From: Nocardia huaxiensis
Lineage (GTDB): Bacteria; Actinomycetota; Actinomycetes; Mycobacteriales; Mycobacteriaceae
DNA: 64,000 nucleotides
Assembly: GCF_013744875.1 (NCBI RefSeq)
Contig: NZ_CP059399.1
Location: 186,001-250,000, forward strand
Direction: 5' to 3'
The first letter of the stretch is position 1. Each line of letters starts with the position of its first letter. The notes under the pieces are model-generated. The model ran no database searches. It saw only the letters and a program-made list of their open reading frames with translations, and was not told the origin of the DNA. The translations under genes and the position numbers were made by a program. This document shows, piece by piece, positions 53,262 to 63,447 of the stretch.

Positions 53262-53553
53262 AGCGCCATCGGTGATTTCGATCACAACCGGGTTTGAGCC
53301 CGCATGCCGGGGTATCGCCGACGCGCGACCGACGGGCGCGGGAAACGCCGATCTGAACGGCACATACCCGCAGTGCCGGTCCACTGCCGCCCGTCCTGTG
53401 ACGCATCCCACACCATCGAGTCGGTATGCATAAGTGCCAGAACGCAATTGGCATGACTCGCATTGCAATGTAGGAATGAATGCGGGGTTGGGACCTAGCG
53501 GGTGTATCTGTGCCCGCATTCTGCGTGTGAACGAGGATCGAGAGGACCAAGCT

Positions 53554-54459
53554 GTGCGCCATACCCGGTACCGCAAAACGGGACTGACCGTTCTCGCCGC
53601 TGTCGCGGCGACCGGAGCCGTGGTGGCAGCACCAGCACAGGCCGCACCACTATGGCCGGGCGGACCGGACGTGCCTGGCGTGCCGTCGGCCGTCATGCCG
53701 CAGCCGGCGCCGGGCGACCTGCCCACCGCGCCCGGCGCGAGCTCGCCGCTGCCGCCCGCCAACTTCGACGCGCCCAATATCAATGTGGGCGACGGCGAGG
53801 TCGTCGGCGTGGCGCAGCCCATCATCATCACCTTCAAGGAACCGATCTCCGATCACGAGACCGCCGAGAAGGCCATCCGCATCACCTCCACCAACAAGGT
53901 GAGCGGGCACTACTACTGGTTCGGCGACAAGCAGGTGCGCTGGCGGCCCGAGAGCTTCTGGCCGGCCGGGTCCAAGGTCACCGTGAAGGCGGGCGGCACC
54001 GAGGTCGGGTTCGAGATCGGTGACGAGTTCATCGCCACCGCCGACGACACCACCCACCAGATCACCGTCACCCGCAATGGCGAGGTCGTGCGGGTCATGC
54101 CCACCTCCATGGGCAAGACCGGGCACGAGACCCCCAACGGCACCTACATCGTCAGCGAGCGCAATCGCAAGATGATCATGGATTCCTCCACCTACGGTGT
54201 ACCGGTGACCGCTCCCGAGGGCTACAAGCTCGAGGTCGAGTACGCCACCCGCATGTCCAACAGCGGCATCTTCGTGCACGCCGCGCCGTGGAGCGTCGCC
54301 CAGCAGGGCAAGTCGAACGCTTCGCACGGGTGCTTGAACGTGAGCACCGAGGACGCGAAGTGGTTCCAGGAGAACGTGAAGCGCGGCGACCCGGTCATCG
54401 TGCAGAACACCAAGGGCGGCACGCTGAGCACGTCCGACGGCTACGGAGATTGGAACTGA
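53554..54459 (+). CDS. L,D-transpeptidase (YkuD) with Ig-like domain
   Basis: The 301-residue precursor has a signal peptide ending VVAAPAQAAP, an Ig-like domain (about 85-155, VGVAQPIIITFKEPISDHE onward) and a YkuD catalytic domain with HAAPWSVAQQGKSNASHGCL. The His and Cys there form the active site. It should make 3-3 cross-links in peptidoglycan, as in mycobacterial Ldt enzymes. There is no lipobox, unlike LdtMt2. GAGGACC precedes the GTG chosen; a GTG at 53527 is possible. Confidence 0.9.
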   Translation: MRHTRYRKTGLTVLAAVAATGAVVAAPAQAAPLWPGGPDVPGVPSAVMPQPAPGDLPTAPGASSPLPPANFDAPNINVGDGEVVGVAQPIIITFKEPISDHETAEKAIRITSTNKVSGHYYWFGDKQVRWRPESFWPAGSKVTVKAGGTEVGFEIGDEFIATADDTTHQITVTRNGEVVRVMPTSMGKTGHETPNGTYIVSERNRKMIMDSSTYGVPVTAPEGYKLEVEYATRMSNSGIFVHAAPWSVAQQGKSNASHGCLNVSTEDAKWFQENVKRGDPVIVQNTKGGTLSTSDGYGDWN

Positions 54460-54482
54460 CGCTCACGCTCTCTCCGAGCTCT

Positions 54483-54514
54483 CGAATGCCCCGCCCTTTC
54501 GGGCGGGGCATTCG
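54483..54514 (+). terminator. Terminator after the L,D-transpeptidase gene
   Basis: CGAATGCCCCGCCC pairs perfectly with GGGCGGGGCATTCG around TTTC. It lies 23 bases after the stop and separates the gene from the ugp operon. Confidence 0.8.
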
Positions 54515-54623
54515 GCATTCGGGGGAGTAGGGAGGCTCTCGGGAACCGGGGCAGCCCGTAGGCGGGAAATTCGTCCGCTGATTCCGGTCTCGAAAGGTAC
54601 TGGGCGGCCGTACTATTCGGCGC

Positions 54624-55673
54624 ATGTCCGCGCTACCAGCGGGTGAAGTCGATGAACAATCGGTGAAACCAGCCCGCCGACAGTTCAACGGGACGGCATC
54701 CTGGCGTTACCGGCTATTCGTGCGCAACCGTCAGGCTGCGCGGGTGCGAACGCGGCCCGAACGAGTACTGCCGCAGCCACCCGGGCGTGGCTGGCGGGGA
54801 AGACCCTGGCAGGACTATGCCCTGTTCCTGGTGCTGGTCGTACCCAATCTGATTCTGTTGTCGGTCTTCGTTTATCGGCCGTTGGTGGACAACATCCGTT
54901 TGTCCTTCTTCGACTGGAACATTTCCGACACCACCGCCACCTTCATCGGGTTCGACAACTACACCGAGTGGTGGAGCCGCGACGATTCGTGGCAAATTGT
55001 CGGCAATACGGTGATTTTCACGCTCGCCGCCGTCGTCGGGAGTATGGTGCTCGGGCTGGCGCTCGCCCTGCTGCTCGACCGGAAGCTGTTCGGGCGCAAT
55101 GTGGTCCGCTCCGCGGTGTTCGCGCCGTTCGTCATCTCCGGCGCCGCCATCGGTGTGGCCTTCCAGTTCGTCTTCGACCCCGGCTTCGGTCTCGTGCAGG
55201 ATCTGCTGCACAAGCTCGGCGTGGACAAGACGCCGGACTTCTACCAGGACCCGAACTGGGCGTTGTTCATGGTGACCGTCACCTACCTGTGGAAGAACCT
55301 CGGCTACACCTTCGTCATCTACCTGGCCGCGCTGCAGGGCACCCGGCAGGACCTGATGGAAGCCGCCGAAATCGACGGGGCGAGCCGGTGGACCACCTTC
55401 ACGCGAGTCCTGTTGCCGCAGTTGCGTCCTACGACGTTCTTCCTGTCCATCACCGTGCTGCTCAATTCGCTGCAGGTGTTCGACATCATCTACACGATGA
55501 CCCGCGGCGGGCCGCTCGGCACCGGGACCACCACCATGGTCGTGCAGGTGTATCGGGAATCCTTCGTCAACTTCCGTGCCGGATACGGGGCGACCGTCGC
55601 CACCATCATGTTCGTGGTGCTGCTGATCGTGACGCTCGTGCAGGTGCGCATCATGGATCGGGCCGACGACTGA
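54624..55673 (+). CDS. ugpA: ABC importer permease UgpA
   Basis: The 349-residue membrane protein has six helices and an EAA loop (LMEAAEIDGASRWTTFTRVLLP). It begins the ugpA-E-B-C order of M. tuberculosis, where the system takes up glycerophosphocholine-type headgroups. A long basic N-terminal extension (about 1-68) is unusual. TACTAT eight bases before the ATG and no ribosome site suggest a leaderless message. Its TGA overlaps the ugpE start. Confidence 0.9.
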   Translation: MSALPAGEVDEQSVKPARRQFNGTASWRYRLFVRNRQAARVRTRPERVLPQPPGRGWRGRPWQDYALFLVLVVPNLILLSVFVYRPLVDNIRLSFFDWNISDTTATFIGFDNYTEWWSRDDSWQIVGNTVIFTLAAVVGSMVLGLALALLLDRKLFGRNVVRSAVFAPFVISGAAIGVAFQFVFDPGFGLVQDLLHKLGVDKTPDFYQDPNWALFMVTVTYLWKNLGYTFVIYLAALQGTRQDLMEAAEIDGASRWTTFTRVLLPQLRPTTFFLSITVLLNSLQVFDIIYTMTRGGPLGTGTTTMVVQVYRESFVNFRAGYGATVATIMFVVLLIVTLVQVRIMDRADD

Positions 55674-56509
55674 TGCGTGACAATGCCTTCTGGGCCAAGG
55701 TTTTCGGCTACGCGGCCATGGTGTGCGTGCTGATCATGGTGGGCGCTCCGCTGTTCTGGATCATCATCACGTCGTTCAAGACGCGGCCCGACATCTATGT
55801 GCAGCCGGCCGTGTACTGGCCGAAACCGTGGCATCCGCAGAACTATTCGGACGCCACCACCAAACTGCCGTTCTGGACGTTCCTGCAGAACTCGGTCATC
55901 GTCACGGCCGTCGTGTCGGCGGTGAAGTTCGTGCTCGGCGTGCTGAGCGCGTACGGACTCGTCTTCCTGCGGTTTCCGGGGAAGAACATCGTGTTCCTGG
56001 TGATCATCGCGGCGCTCATGGTGCCCAACCAGATCACCGTCATCTCCAACTACGCGCTCGTCTCCCAGCTGGGCTGGCGAAACACCCTGGTGGGCATCAT
56101 CGTTCCGCTGTGCGGGGTGGCCTTCGGGACCTTCCTCATGCGCAATCACTTCCTGTCGCTGCCGAGCGAGGTCATCGAGGCCGCGCGCATGGACGGGGCC
56201 GGATGGTGGCGGCTGCTCACCCGGGTGGTGCTGCCCATGTCCGGGCCGACCATGGTGGCGTTCGCGGTGGTCACGCTGGTGAACGAATGGAACGAATACC
56301 TGTGGCCGTTCCTCATGGCCGACGGGCAGGAAGTGGCCACGCTTCCCGTGGGTTTGACGCTGCTGCAGAACACCGAGAACCCGTCGGTCACCAACTGGGG
56401 TCCGGTCATGGCCGGGACCCTGCTCACCATGCTGCCGATTCTCGTCGTCTTCCTGGCGCTGCAACGTCACATGATCAAGGGCCTCACCTCCGGTGCGGTC
56501 AAGGGGTAA
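55673..56509 (+). CDS. ugpE: ABC importer permease UgpE
   Basis: The 278-residue membrane protein has the EAA loop (SEVIEAARMDGAGWWRLLTRVV) and pairs with UgpA. Its ATG overlaps the ugpA stop as TGATG. Six helices are expected. It ends 19 bases before ugpB. Confidence 0.92.
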   Translation: MRDNAFWAKVFGYAAMVCVLIMVGAPLFWIIITSFKTRPDIYVQPAVYWPKPWHPQNYSDATTKLPFWTFLQNSVIVTAVVSAVKFVLGVLSAYGLVFLRFPGKNIVFLVIIAALMVPNQITVISNYALVSQLGWRNTLVGIIVPLCGVAFGTFLMRNHFLSLPSEVIEAARMDGAGWWRLLTRVVLPMSGPTMVAFAVVTLVNEWNEYLWPFLMADGQEVATLPVGLTLLQNTENPSVTNWGPVMAGTLLTMLPILVVFLALQRHMIKGLTSGAVKG

Positions 56510-56528
56510 GTCCCAGAAGGAGATTCAC

Positions 56529-57857
56529 GTGTCTGACCAACGATTCCCGAACCTGTCCCGCCGCGGGTTCCTCGGGCTGGCCGGTGCGGCCGCGGCCGGG
56601 GTCGCGCTGACCGCGTGCGCGGGCACCGGTGGCGGCGGCAAGCAGGAGGGCGACGGCAAGACCATCAAGTTCTGGTCGAACCACCCTGGTACGTCCAAGG
56701 ATCTGGAACTGGAGCTGATCAACCGGTTCCAGGCGAAGTACCCGGATCTGAAGGTCGAACTGGTCGACGCCGGCAAGAACTACGAGGAGGTGTCGCAGAA
56801 GTTCAATGCGGCGCTGTCCGGTGGTGAACTGCCGGATGTGGTGGTGCTGTCGGATGTCTGGTGGTTCAACTACGCCCTCGGCGGCACCATCGAACCGCTC
56901 GACAGCCACTTCGCTTCCGCCGGTGTGCAACTCGACGACTACGTGGATTCGCTGGCCGCCGACTACCTGTTCAACGGCAAGCATTACGCGCTGCCGTACG
57001 CGCGCTCGACGCAGATCTTCTACTACAACAAGGATGTGTGGTCCAAGGCCGGGCTGCCGGATCGCGGACCGAACAGCTGGGCCGAATTCGACGAGTGGGG
57101 CCCCAAGATCCAGTCCGTGGTCGGCGCGGACAAGTGGGCGCACGGCTGGGGCGACGCCAAGAACTACCTGGCCTGGACCTTCCAGGGGCCGACCTGGACC
57201 TTCGGCGGCCGCTACTCCGACCAGTGGACGCTGAAGTTCAACGACCCGGCCACCATCAGCGCCGGAAACTACCTGCGCGACAGCATCAATACCAAGAAGT
57301 ACGCCAGCGTGCGCACCCAGATCGCGGTCGACATCGGCACCGGCATCGTGGCCTCCGGCATCGCCTCCACCGGTGATCTCAAGGGCATCATGAAGAACGC
57401 CGAAGGCAAGAACAGCATCGGCACCGCCTTCCTGCCGCACCCGAACGGTCCCGGCGCGACCACCGGCGGTGCGGGTCTGGCCATTCCGTCGCGAATCTCG
57501 GACCAGCGCAAGGAGAATGCGCTCAAGTTCATCGAGTTCATCACCAATGCCGCCAATACCGCGTACTTCACGCAGGGCACCGGCTACATGCCGGTCCGCA
57601 AGTCGGCGTTGAACGACCCCAGCGAACTGACCTTCCTGGCCGCGAACCCGAACTCCAAGACCGCCATCGACCAGCTGTCGCTGACCCGATCGCAGGACTA
57701 CGCGCGCGTCTTCCTGCCCGGCGCGGATCAGATCATCGGCACCGGCCTGGAGCAGATCGGCCTCCAGAACCGCGATGTCACCGCCGCTTTCGGCGATGTC
57801 ACCACCCAGCTGCAGGCGATCTACGACAAGCAGATCTCCCCGAAGCTGCCCAAGTAG
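56529..57857 (+). CDS. ugpB: Solute-binding lipoprotein UgpB
   Basis: The 442-residue precursor has a combined Tat and lipoprotein signal (SRRGFLGL and LTACAG). It aligns along its length with M. tuberculosis UgpB (FWSNHPGTSKDLELELI, LPYARSTQIFYYNKDVWSKA, GPTWTFGGRYSDQWTL, DYARVFLPGADQIIGTGLE). That protein binds glycerophosphocholine; the same ligand is likely here. AGAAGGAG lies six bases before the GTG. It would be a Tat substrate anchored on the outer face of the membrane. Confidence 0.93.
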   Translation: MSDQRFPNLSRRGFLGLAGAAAAGVALTACAGTGGGGKQEGDGKTIKFWSNHPGTSKDLELELINRFQAKYPDLKVELVDAGKNYEEVSQKFNAALSGGELPDVVVLSDVWWFNYALGGTIEPLDSHFASAGVQLDDYVDSLAADYLFNGKHYALPYARSTQIFYYNKDVWSKAGLPDRGPNSWAEFDEWGPKIQSVVGADKWAHGWGDAKNYLAWTFQGPTWTFGGRYSDQWTLKFNDPATISAGNYLRDSINTKKYASVRTQIAVDIGTGIVASGIASTGDLKGIMKNAEGKNSIGTAFLPHPNGPGATTGGAGLAIPSRISDQRKENALKFIEFITNAANTAYFTQGTGYMPVRKSALNDPSELTFLAANPNSKTAIDQLSLTRSQDYARVFLPGADQIIGTGLEQIGLQNRDVTAAFGDVTTQLQAIYDKQISPKLPK

Positions 57858-57881
57858 TAACTACCTAGGAGACCCGCCAGT

Positions 57882-58961
<1,080 letters not shown>

Positions 58962-58989
58962 TCGCCACCCCAGACCATTCCGGCGTATC

Positions 58990-59025
58990 CGAGCCCCTCG
59001 TCGTGCAAGCACGGTGGGGGGCTCG
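58990..59025. terminator. Two-way terminator after ugpC
   Basis: CGAGCCCC pairs with GGGGCTCG, with an inner CGTGC/GCACG stem. It lies between the convergent stops of ugpC and the small kinase-like gene. Confidence 0.7.
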
Positions 59026-59040
59026 TGCCATACCCCGGTC

Positions 59041-59565
59041 TCAGGGCATTGGCCGCGCCTGGTCCAAGATCGCGTTCACGGTTTCGTCGACGGTGAGATC
59101 CGAAGTGTCGAGCCACAATCCGATGCGCGGGGTGGTGGAGTGGAGACCGGTGTCGAGGTCTTCCACGGTGTAGGAACCGTAGGCTTTCTTCGCACGTCCC
59201 GCTTCACGAGCTGCGACCACCTCCGGACGAGGAGCCAGGACGACGACGTAGCGAGGGCGGGTGCGGATCCGCTCGGCGAACCAGGGGAGGTAGTCGCCGA
59301 GGACCACGTCCTGGACGACGGCGGTGAAGCCGTTGTCCGCGTAGGCGTCCGCGGTCCGGGCAGCCAGTTGGTACCGGAGGCGGAGTTGGACGAGAGCCTC
59401 TTCGGGCGGGTCGGGGCGCATTTCCTCGCGGCCGTTCACGACGAAACGGCGGAAGGCGTCGCCACGCACGTGGGCCGTGCGCGGCAGACGCTCCGCCAAG
59501 GCTTGGGCCACAGTGGATTTGCCTGCGGCCTGGATTCCGGTGATGAGGTAGACGGCTGGGGTCAC
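59041..59565 (-). CDS. P-loop kinase-like protein (chloramphenicol-phosphotransferase type)
   Basis: The 174-residue protein opens VTPAVYLITGIQAAGKSTVA, with Walker A GIQAAGKST, and has a helix-rich lid; HVRGDAFRRFVVNGR and QDVVLGDYLPWF resemble small-molecule kinases such as chloramphenicol 3-phosphotransferase. Substrate unknown, and antibiotic modification is not implied. The GTG overlaps the zmp1 stop as GTGA, so the two are coupled. Confidence 0.7.
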   Translation of the reverse strand: MTPAVYLITGIQAAGKSTVAQALAERLPRTAHVRGDAFRRFVVNGREEMRPDPPEEALVQLRLRYQLAARTADAYADNGFTAVVQDVVLGDYLPWFAERIRTRPRYVVVLAPRPEVVAAREAGRAKKAYGSYTVEDLDTGLHSTTPRIGLWLDTSDLTVDETVNAILDQARPMP

Positions 59566-61544
59566 CAGATCTTCACGCGCTCCGCCGGGTCCAGGTAGAG
59601 GGAGTCGCCCGGCTGGACCTCGAAGGCTTCGTGGAAGGTGTCGAGGTTGCGGATGACGCCGTTGCAGCGGAATTCGGGCGGGGAGTGCGGGTCCACGGCG
59701 AGGCGGCGGATGGCTTCTTCCTTGCGGGCCTTGGTGCGCCACACCTGGGCCCAGCCGAAGAAGACGCGCTGGAGGCCGGTGAGGCCGTCGATGACCGGGG
59801 GCTCCTTGCCGTCGAGGGAGATCTTGTACGCCTCCAGGGCGATGGAGAGGCCGCCGAGGTCGCCGATGTTCTCGCCGATGGTGAACTCGCCGTTGACCTT
59901 GTGGTCGTCGGAGAGGTCCTTGGGGGAGAAGTCGTTGTACTGGTTGATGAGAGCCGTTGTGCGCTTGGCGAATTCGGTGCGGTCGGACTCGGTCCACCAG
60001 TCGACCATGTTGCCGTCGCCGTCGTATTTGGAGCCCTGGTCGTCGAAGCCGTGGCCGATCTCGTGGCCGATGACCGCGCCGATGCCGCCGTAGTTGGCGG
60101 CGTCGTCGGCGTTCATGTCGAAGAAGGGCGGCTGGAGAATGGCTGCGGGGAAGACGATTTCGTTCATGCCGGGGTTGTAGTAGGCATTCACGGTCTGCGG
60201 GGTCATGAACCATTCGCCGCGATCCACGGGGCCGCCGAGCTTGTTCAGGTCGCGGTCGTGTTCGGCGGCGTAGCCGTTGCGGTAGTTGCCCACCAGGTCC
60301 GCGGGGTCGATCTTGATGGCCGCGTAGTCGCGCCACTCGTCCGGGTAGCCGATCTTGGGGGTGAACTTCTCCAGCTTGGCCAGGGCGGCCTGACGGGTTT
60401 CGGGGCCCATCCACTCCAGCCGGGAGATATTGCGGCGGTACGCCTCCTGCAGGTTCTCCACCAGTTCGACCATGCGGGCCTTGGCCTCCGGCGGGAAGTG
60501 CCGGGCCACATACAGTTTGCCGACCGCTTCGCCGAGCAGGTCCTGCACCAGGGAGACGCCGCGCTTCCAGCGTTCCCGGTTCTCGGGGGCGCCGGTGAGG
60601 GTGCGGCCGTAGAAGGAGAAGTTCTCCTCGACCAGTTCGTCGGTCAGATAGGCGGCGCGGGCCTTCACCACGCGCCAGGCCGCCCAGGCCCTCCAGTCGT
60701 CGAGCGACTCCGACTGCCACAGCTGCGCGAAGGTGCGCACGTAATCGGGCTGGCGGACAACCAGTTCCGCGAACAGTTCCGCACCGGACCTGTCCACGCC
60801 CTCGGCGAGCGCCGAAGTCCAGGCGTTCCAGTCGAATTCGGGATTCTCTGCGGCGAGCGCGTCGAAAGTGGTGAGGTTGTAGCTCTTTTCGGCGTCGCGG
60901 CGGCGCACCACATCCCAGTGCCCGGCGGCCAGCTTCTGCTCCAGGTCGAACACGCGCTGCGCGTCGTGATCCACGCCCGCCAGTTCGAACATGCGGCGAA
61001 TGTGCGCGACGTACTTGTCGCGGATCTCCGCGTATTCGTCCTTGTGGTAGTAGGACTCGTCGGGCAGGCCGATGCCGGACTGGGAGGCGTGCACCAGGTA
61101 GCGGGTCGAGTCCTTGTCGTCGGTGTCGACGTAGAAGACGATCGCGCCGCCGACGCCGGTGCGCTGCAACCGGCCGATGAGGGCCGCGAAGTCGGCGCGG
61201 TCGGACACCGCGCGGACGGCGGCCAGTTCCTCGGCGATCGGGGTCAGGCCCGCGGCCTGGACGGTGGCCTCGTCCATGAAGCTGTTGTAGAGGTCACCGA
61301 TCTTGCGCTCCTCGCTGCCGGGGGCGGCATTCGAGGCGGCGGCGTCCTGGATGATCCGCTGCACATCCTTCTCGGCCTGGTCGTAGAGCGTGCGGAAGGC
61401 GCCGTCGACCGCCCGATCGGACGGTATCTCGTACGAGTCCAGCCATTTGCCGTTGACGTGCGCGAACAGGTCGTCCTGCACCCGCACACCCGCGTCCACG
61501 AACGACAGGTCGATACCGGAAGGGTTGTTCAGCTGCGAAGTCAC
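59562..61544 (-). CDS. zmp1: M13-family zinc metallopeptidase (Zmp1/PepO)
   Basis: The 660-residue protein follows mycobacterial Zmp1 from end to end (PSGIDLSFVDAGVRVQDDLF, TPQTVNAYYNPGMNEIVFPA, VIGHEIGHGFDDQG, ENIGDLGGL, PHSPPEFRCNGV). HEIGH supplies two zinc ligands and the catalytic Glu, with Glu in ENIGD as the third ligand. It has no classic signal peptide, like its homologues. The GTG chosen has TAATGT seven bases upstream and no ribosome site, favouring a leaderless start; GTG at 61553 is an alternative. Zmp1 is linked to intracellular survival in mycobacteria. Confidence 0.93.
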   Translation of the reverse strand: MTSQLNNPSGIDLSFVDAGVRVQDDLFAHVNGKWLDSYEIPSDRAVDGAFRTLYDQAEKDVQRIIQDAAASNAAPGSEERKIGDLYNSFMDEATVQAAGLTPIAEELAAVRAVSDRADFAALIGRLQRTGVGGAIVFYVDTDDKDSTRYLVHASQSGIGLPDESYYHKDEYAEIRDKYVAHIRRMFELAGVDHDAQRVFDLEQKLAAGHWDVVRRRDAEKSYNLTTFDALAAENPEFDWNAWTSALAEGVDRSGAELFAELVVRQPDYVRTFAQLWQSESLDDWRAWAAWRVVKARAAYLTDELVEENFSFYGRTLTGAPENRERWKRGVSLVQDLLGEAVGKLYVARHFPPEAKARMVELVENLQEAYRRNISRLEWMGPETRQAALAKLEKFTPKIGYPDEWRDYAAIKIDPADLVGNYRNGYAAEHDRDLNKLGGPVDRGEWFMTPQTVNAYYNPGMNEIVFPAAILQPPFFDMNADDAANYGGIGAVIGHEIGHGFDDQGSKYDGDGNMVDWWTESDRTEFAKRTTALINQYNDFSPKDLSDDHKVNGEFTIGENIGDLGGLSIALEAYKISLDGKEPPVIDGLTGLQRVFFGWAQVWRTKARKEEAIRRLAVDPHSPPEFRCNGVIRNLDTFHEAFEVQPGDSLYLDPAERVKIW

Positions 61545-61595
61545 GCAGTCCACATTAGGCCGAGTTCCGGTCTCCGGGGCCGGACGCCCGCTCGG

Positions 61596-62000
61596 CTAGG
61601 AGTGAACAGGAATCCGATCGAACTCGCCGTCGCGGACTCCGGCAATGAAGGCTTCCCACTCACCGGGGGTGTAGACCAGGGTGATCTCGCCGCGGCGCAG
61701 CGTGGTGTGGCCGTCGGCGGCGGTGTGGGCGGTCAGCTCGACGGGGTGCGCGGGCCGGCCGGTGAGGTGGTCGAGGAATGCCATCCATTCGGTGGCGGTG
61801 ACGGTGATGACGGGTTCGGTCTCGGGTCGATTCGCGGGATCGCGGCGGTACTTGCTGTCGCGGATGTGCACCGTCGCGCCGTCGAAACGGACTTCGACAC
61901 ATTGATTTCCATTATTCGTGCGGGTGGAGGTGAACCACTCGCGGGAATCCGGGAAGTATTTCGCGTTGGTAATCATGTGGAGCATTTTACCGTTTTTCAC
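61596..62000 (-). CDS. DUF397 protein with a second, partial DUF397 unit
   Basis: The 134-residue protein has a first DUF397 unit (WFTSTRTNNGNQCVEVRFD, then VHIRDSKY) and, after a short linker, a second, degenerate unit (DGHTTLRRGEITLVYTPGEW). GTAGGAG lies five bases before the GTG, seven bases after the XRE stop. It is therefore the partner of the upstream regulator. Twice the length of the copy at 11187, it is probably a domain duplication. Confidence 0.78.
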   Translation of the reverse strand: MKNGKMLHMITNAKYFPDSREWFTSTRTNNGNQCVEVRFDGATVHIRDSKYRRDPANRPETEPVITVTATEWMAFLDHLTGRPAHPVELTAHTAADGHTTLRRGEITLVYTPGEWEAFIAGVRDGEFDRIPVHS

Positions 62001-62007
62001 GCGTCTC

Positions 62008-62859
62008 CTACCCTTGCGAATAATGTTTGATCAACTCCAAAGACTCTGTGCGGCTGAGAGATTGATCCAGGGCGCGCACTAATGCAAAAGCCAGATCGCG
62101 CACCAGCCCCGGATCGTCCACCGCGCCGCCGAATACTGAGCTTTCCACCCAGGCGAAAGTCGGCAGCGATTCTCCAGCGAAATCCAGCAGGTGAAAACTC
62201 GACCCGCCGAGAATCGCGCCGTGCGTCGCGGCGAACGGAATCACCCGCACCGTCACCGAATCCAGGTCTTCCAGCAGCTCCACCAGATGCTCGAGCTGAC
62301 CGCGCAGCACCTTCGGACCGCCGATCTGCTGCAGCAGCGTGGCCTCACCCACCACCGCCGTCAACTCCACCCGCTCCGGGCCGCGCAAACGCTCCTGCCG
62401 GCGCATGCGCACGGCCACCAGCTGTTCCACCTGCACCGGCCGGATCATTACATCGGCACTGATGAGCGCGCGCGCATACTCCTCGGTCTGGAGCAGGCCG
62501 GGAATCACCAGACTGTCGTAACTCCGAATACTCTCCGCCCCGACCTCCATGCCGTAATACCGCTGCAGTTCCGGCCCCAGCAAGGCCGGCGATTTCGCCC
62601 ACCAGCCGCGTTCCTTGCTCAGCGCCAGCAGCTCCTGAAGTTCCTCGCGCTCTTCACCATCCACCTCGAGCAACTCCAGCACCGGGCCGATGGTGTTCAC
62701 GGTGAGAACCCGGCGGCCCTTCTCCACGTGCGACCAATTGGCCGGAGTGAAGCCGACGCGCTTGGCGAACGTCGCCGAATCGAAGCCGCGCTGCTCGCGC
62801 AGCTCCCGCAGGCGCAGAACCAGCTCCCACCGAGCAACAGTGGGCGAAACGGGTGCCAT
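62008..62859 (-). CDS. XRE-family regulator with DUF5753 domain
   Basis: The 283-residue protein has an N-terminal HTH (RLRELREQRGFDSATFAKRV, then ANWSHVEKGRRVLT) and a DUF5753 C-terminal part (YDSLVIPGLLQTEEYARALI). It is a paralogue of the protein at 11387 and also has a DUF397 partner downstream. It is divergent from the gene at 62950 and could control both. The ATG lacks an obvious ribosome site. Confidence 0.85.
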   Translation of the reverse strand: MAPVSPTVARWELVLRLRELREQRGFDSATFAKRVGFTPANWSHVEKGRRVLTVNTIGPVLELLEVDGEEREELQELLALSKERGWWAKSPALLGPELQRYYGMEVGAESIRSYDSLVIPGLLQTEEYARALISADVMIRPVQVEQLVAVRMRRQERLRGPERVELTAVVGEATLLQQIGGPKVLRGQLEHLVELLEDLDSVTVRVIPFAATHGAILGGSSFHLLDFAGESLPTFAWVESSVFGGAVDDPGLVRDLAFALVRALDQSLSRTESLELIKHYSQG

Positions 62860-62949
62860 GAGTTGGGATCGTACGCCTGCGAACTCGCGGGCGTGTGACT
62901 ATTGTCATAGCGTTTGCTGCGGAATAGGGTCGGTAGCAGGAGGTTCGCC

Positions 62950-63417
62950 ATGAGCGCGCTGGACCCGTCCTCGTATACCGCCACCCAGGAAGCGCTGGCA
63001 CGGTGCCGCCGCTACCGCAAGGAGCACGGCCTGTACGGCGTCGTCGACTCGGCGCTCGGACGGATCATGCTGGAGATCGGGGCCGTCGGCGCCGTCACCA
63101 TGCCCGCCGATCTCGGCAAGAAGGTCTGTGACAGGTTGAAGTCCGGCCAGCGCTGCGGGCCCGTCATCGCCCATCCGCGTTCCGGCCGTTGGACTTTCCT
63201 CACCGGGCCCACCGACGACTCGTATCTCGACATGAGCCTGTTCTCGGATCTGTTCAGCGAGTGCGCGGCCGTCGCGCTGCCCGGTAGCCACATCGTGCTG
63301 CCCTCACCCACCGACGAACACAATGGCTACCGCGCGTGGATCTGCCCGCCGATCGGGGACTTCCGGCCCGATCTCGGCGAAGTCGTCAGTGCGACCCGTG
63401 AATGCCGGGTGCACTGA
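62950..63417 (+). CDS. Conserved hypothetical protein divergent from the XRE gene
   Basis: The 155-residue protein is compact and acidic, with a Cys pair (RCRRYRKE and KKVCDRLKSGQRC) and a GRWTFLTGPTDD segment. Parts recall the N-terminal fold of bifunctional primase/polymerase proteins, but the link is weak. AGGAGG lies six bases before the ATG. Its position next to an XRE/DUF397 pair repeats the layout at 12 kb, where a different small gene is divergent. Function unknown. Confidence 0.6.
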   Translation: MSALDPSSYTATQEALARCRRYRKEHGLYGVVDSALGRIMLEIGAVGAVTMPADLGKKVCDRLKSGQRCGPVIAHPRSGRWTFLTGPTDDSYLDMSLFSDLFSECAAVALPGSHIVLPSPTDEHNGYRAWICPPIGDFRPDLGEVVSATRECRVH

Positions 63418-63430
63418 ACGACTTTCGGCA

Positions 63431-63446
63431 CCGAGCAAACGCTCGG
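63431..63446. terminator. Small hairpin between convergent genes
   Basis: CCGAGC pairs with GCTCGG around AAAC, between the hypothetical gene and the DUF4190 gene. The stem is only six base pairs and termination would be modest. Confidence 0.45.
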
Positions 63447-63447
63447 C

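Noticed and set aside
59041..59565. Labelling the small kinase-like gene an antibiotic resistance gene
   Set aside because: The P-loop and general shape resemble chloramphenicol phosphotransferase, but no substrate-specific residues could be verified.
59631..62030. Nearly 800-codon plus-strand open frame opposite zmp1
   Set aside because: It spans the zmp1, intergenic and DUF397 regions and has a Val/Gly/Ala/Asp-rich composition typical of the complement of a GC-rich gene.
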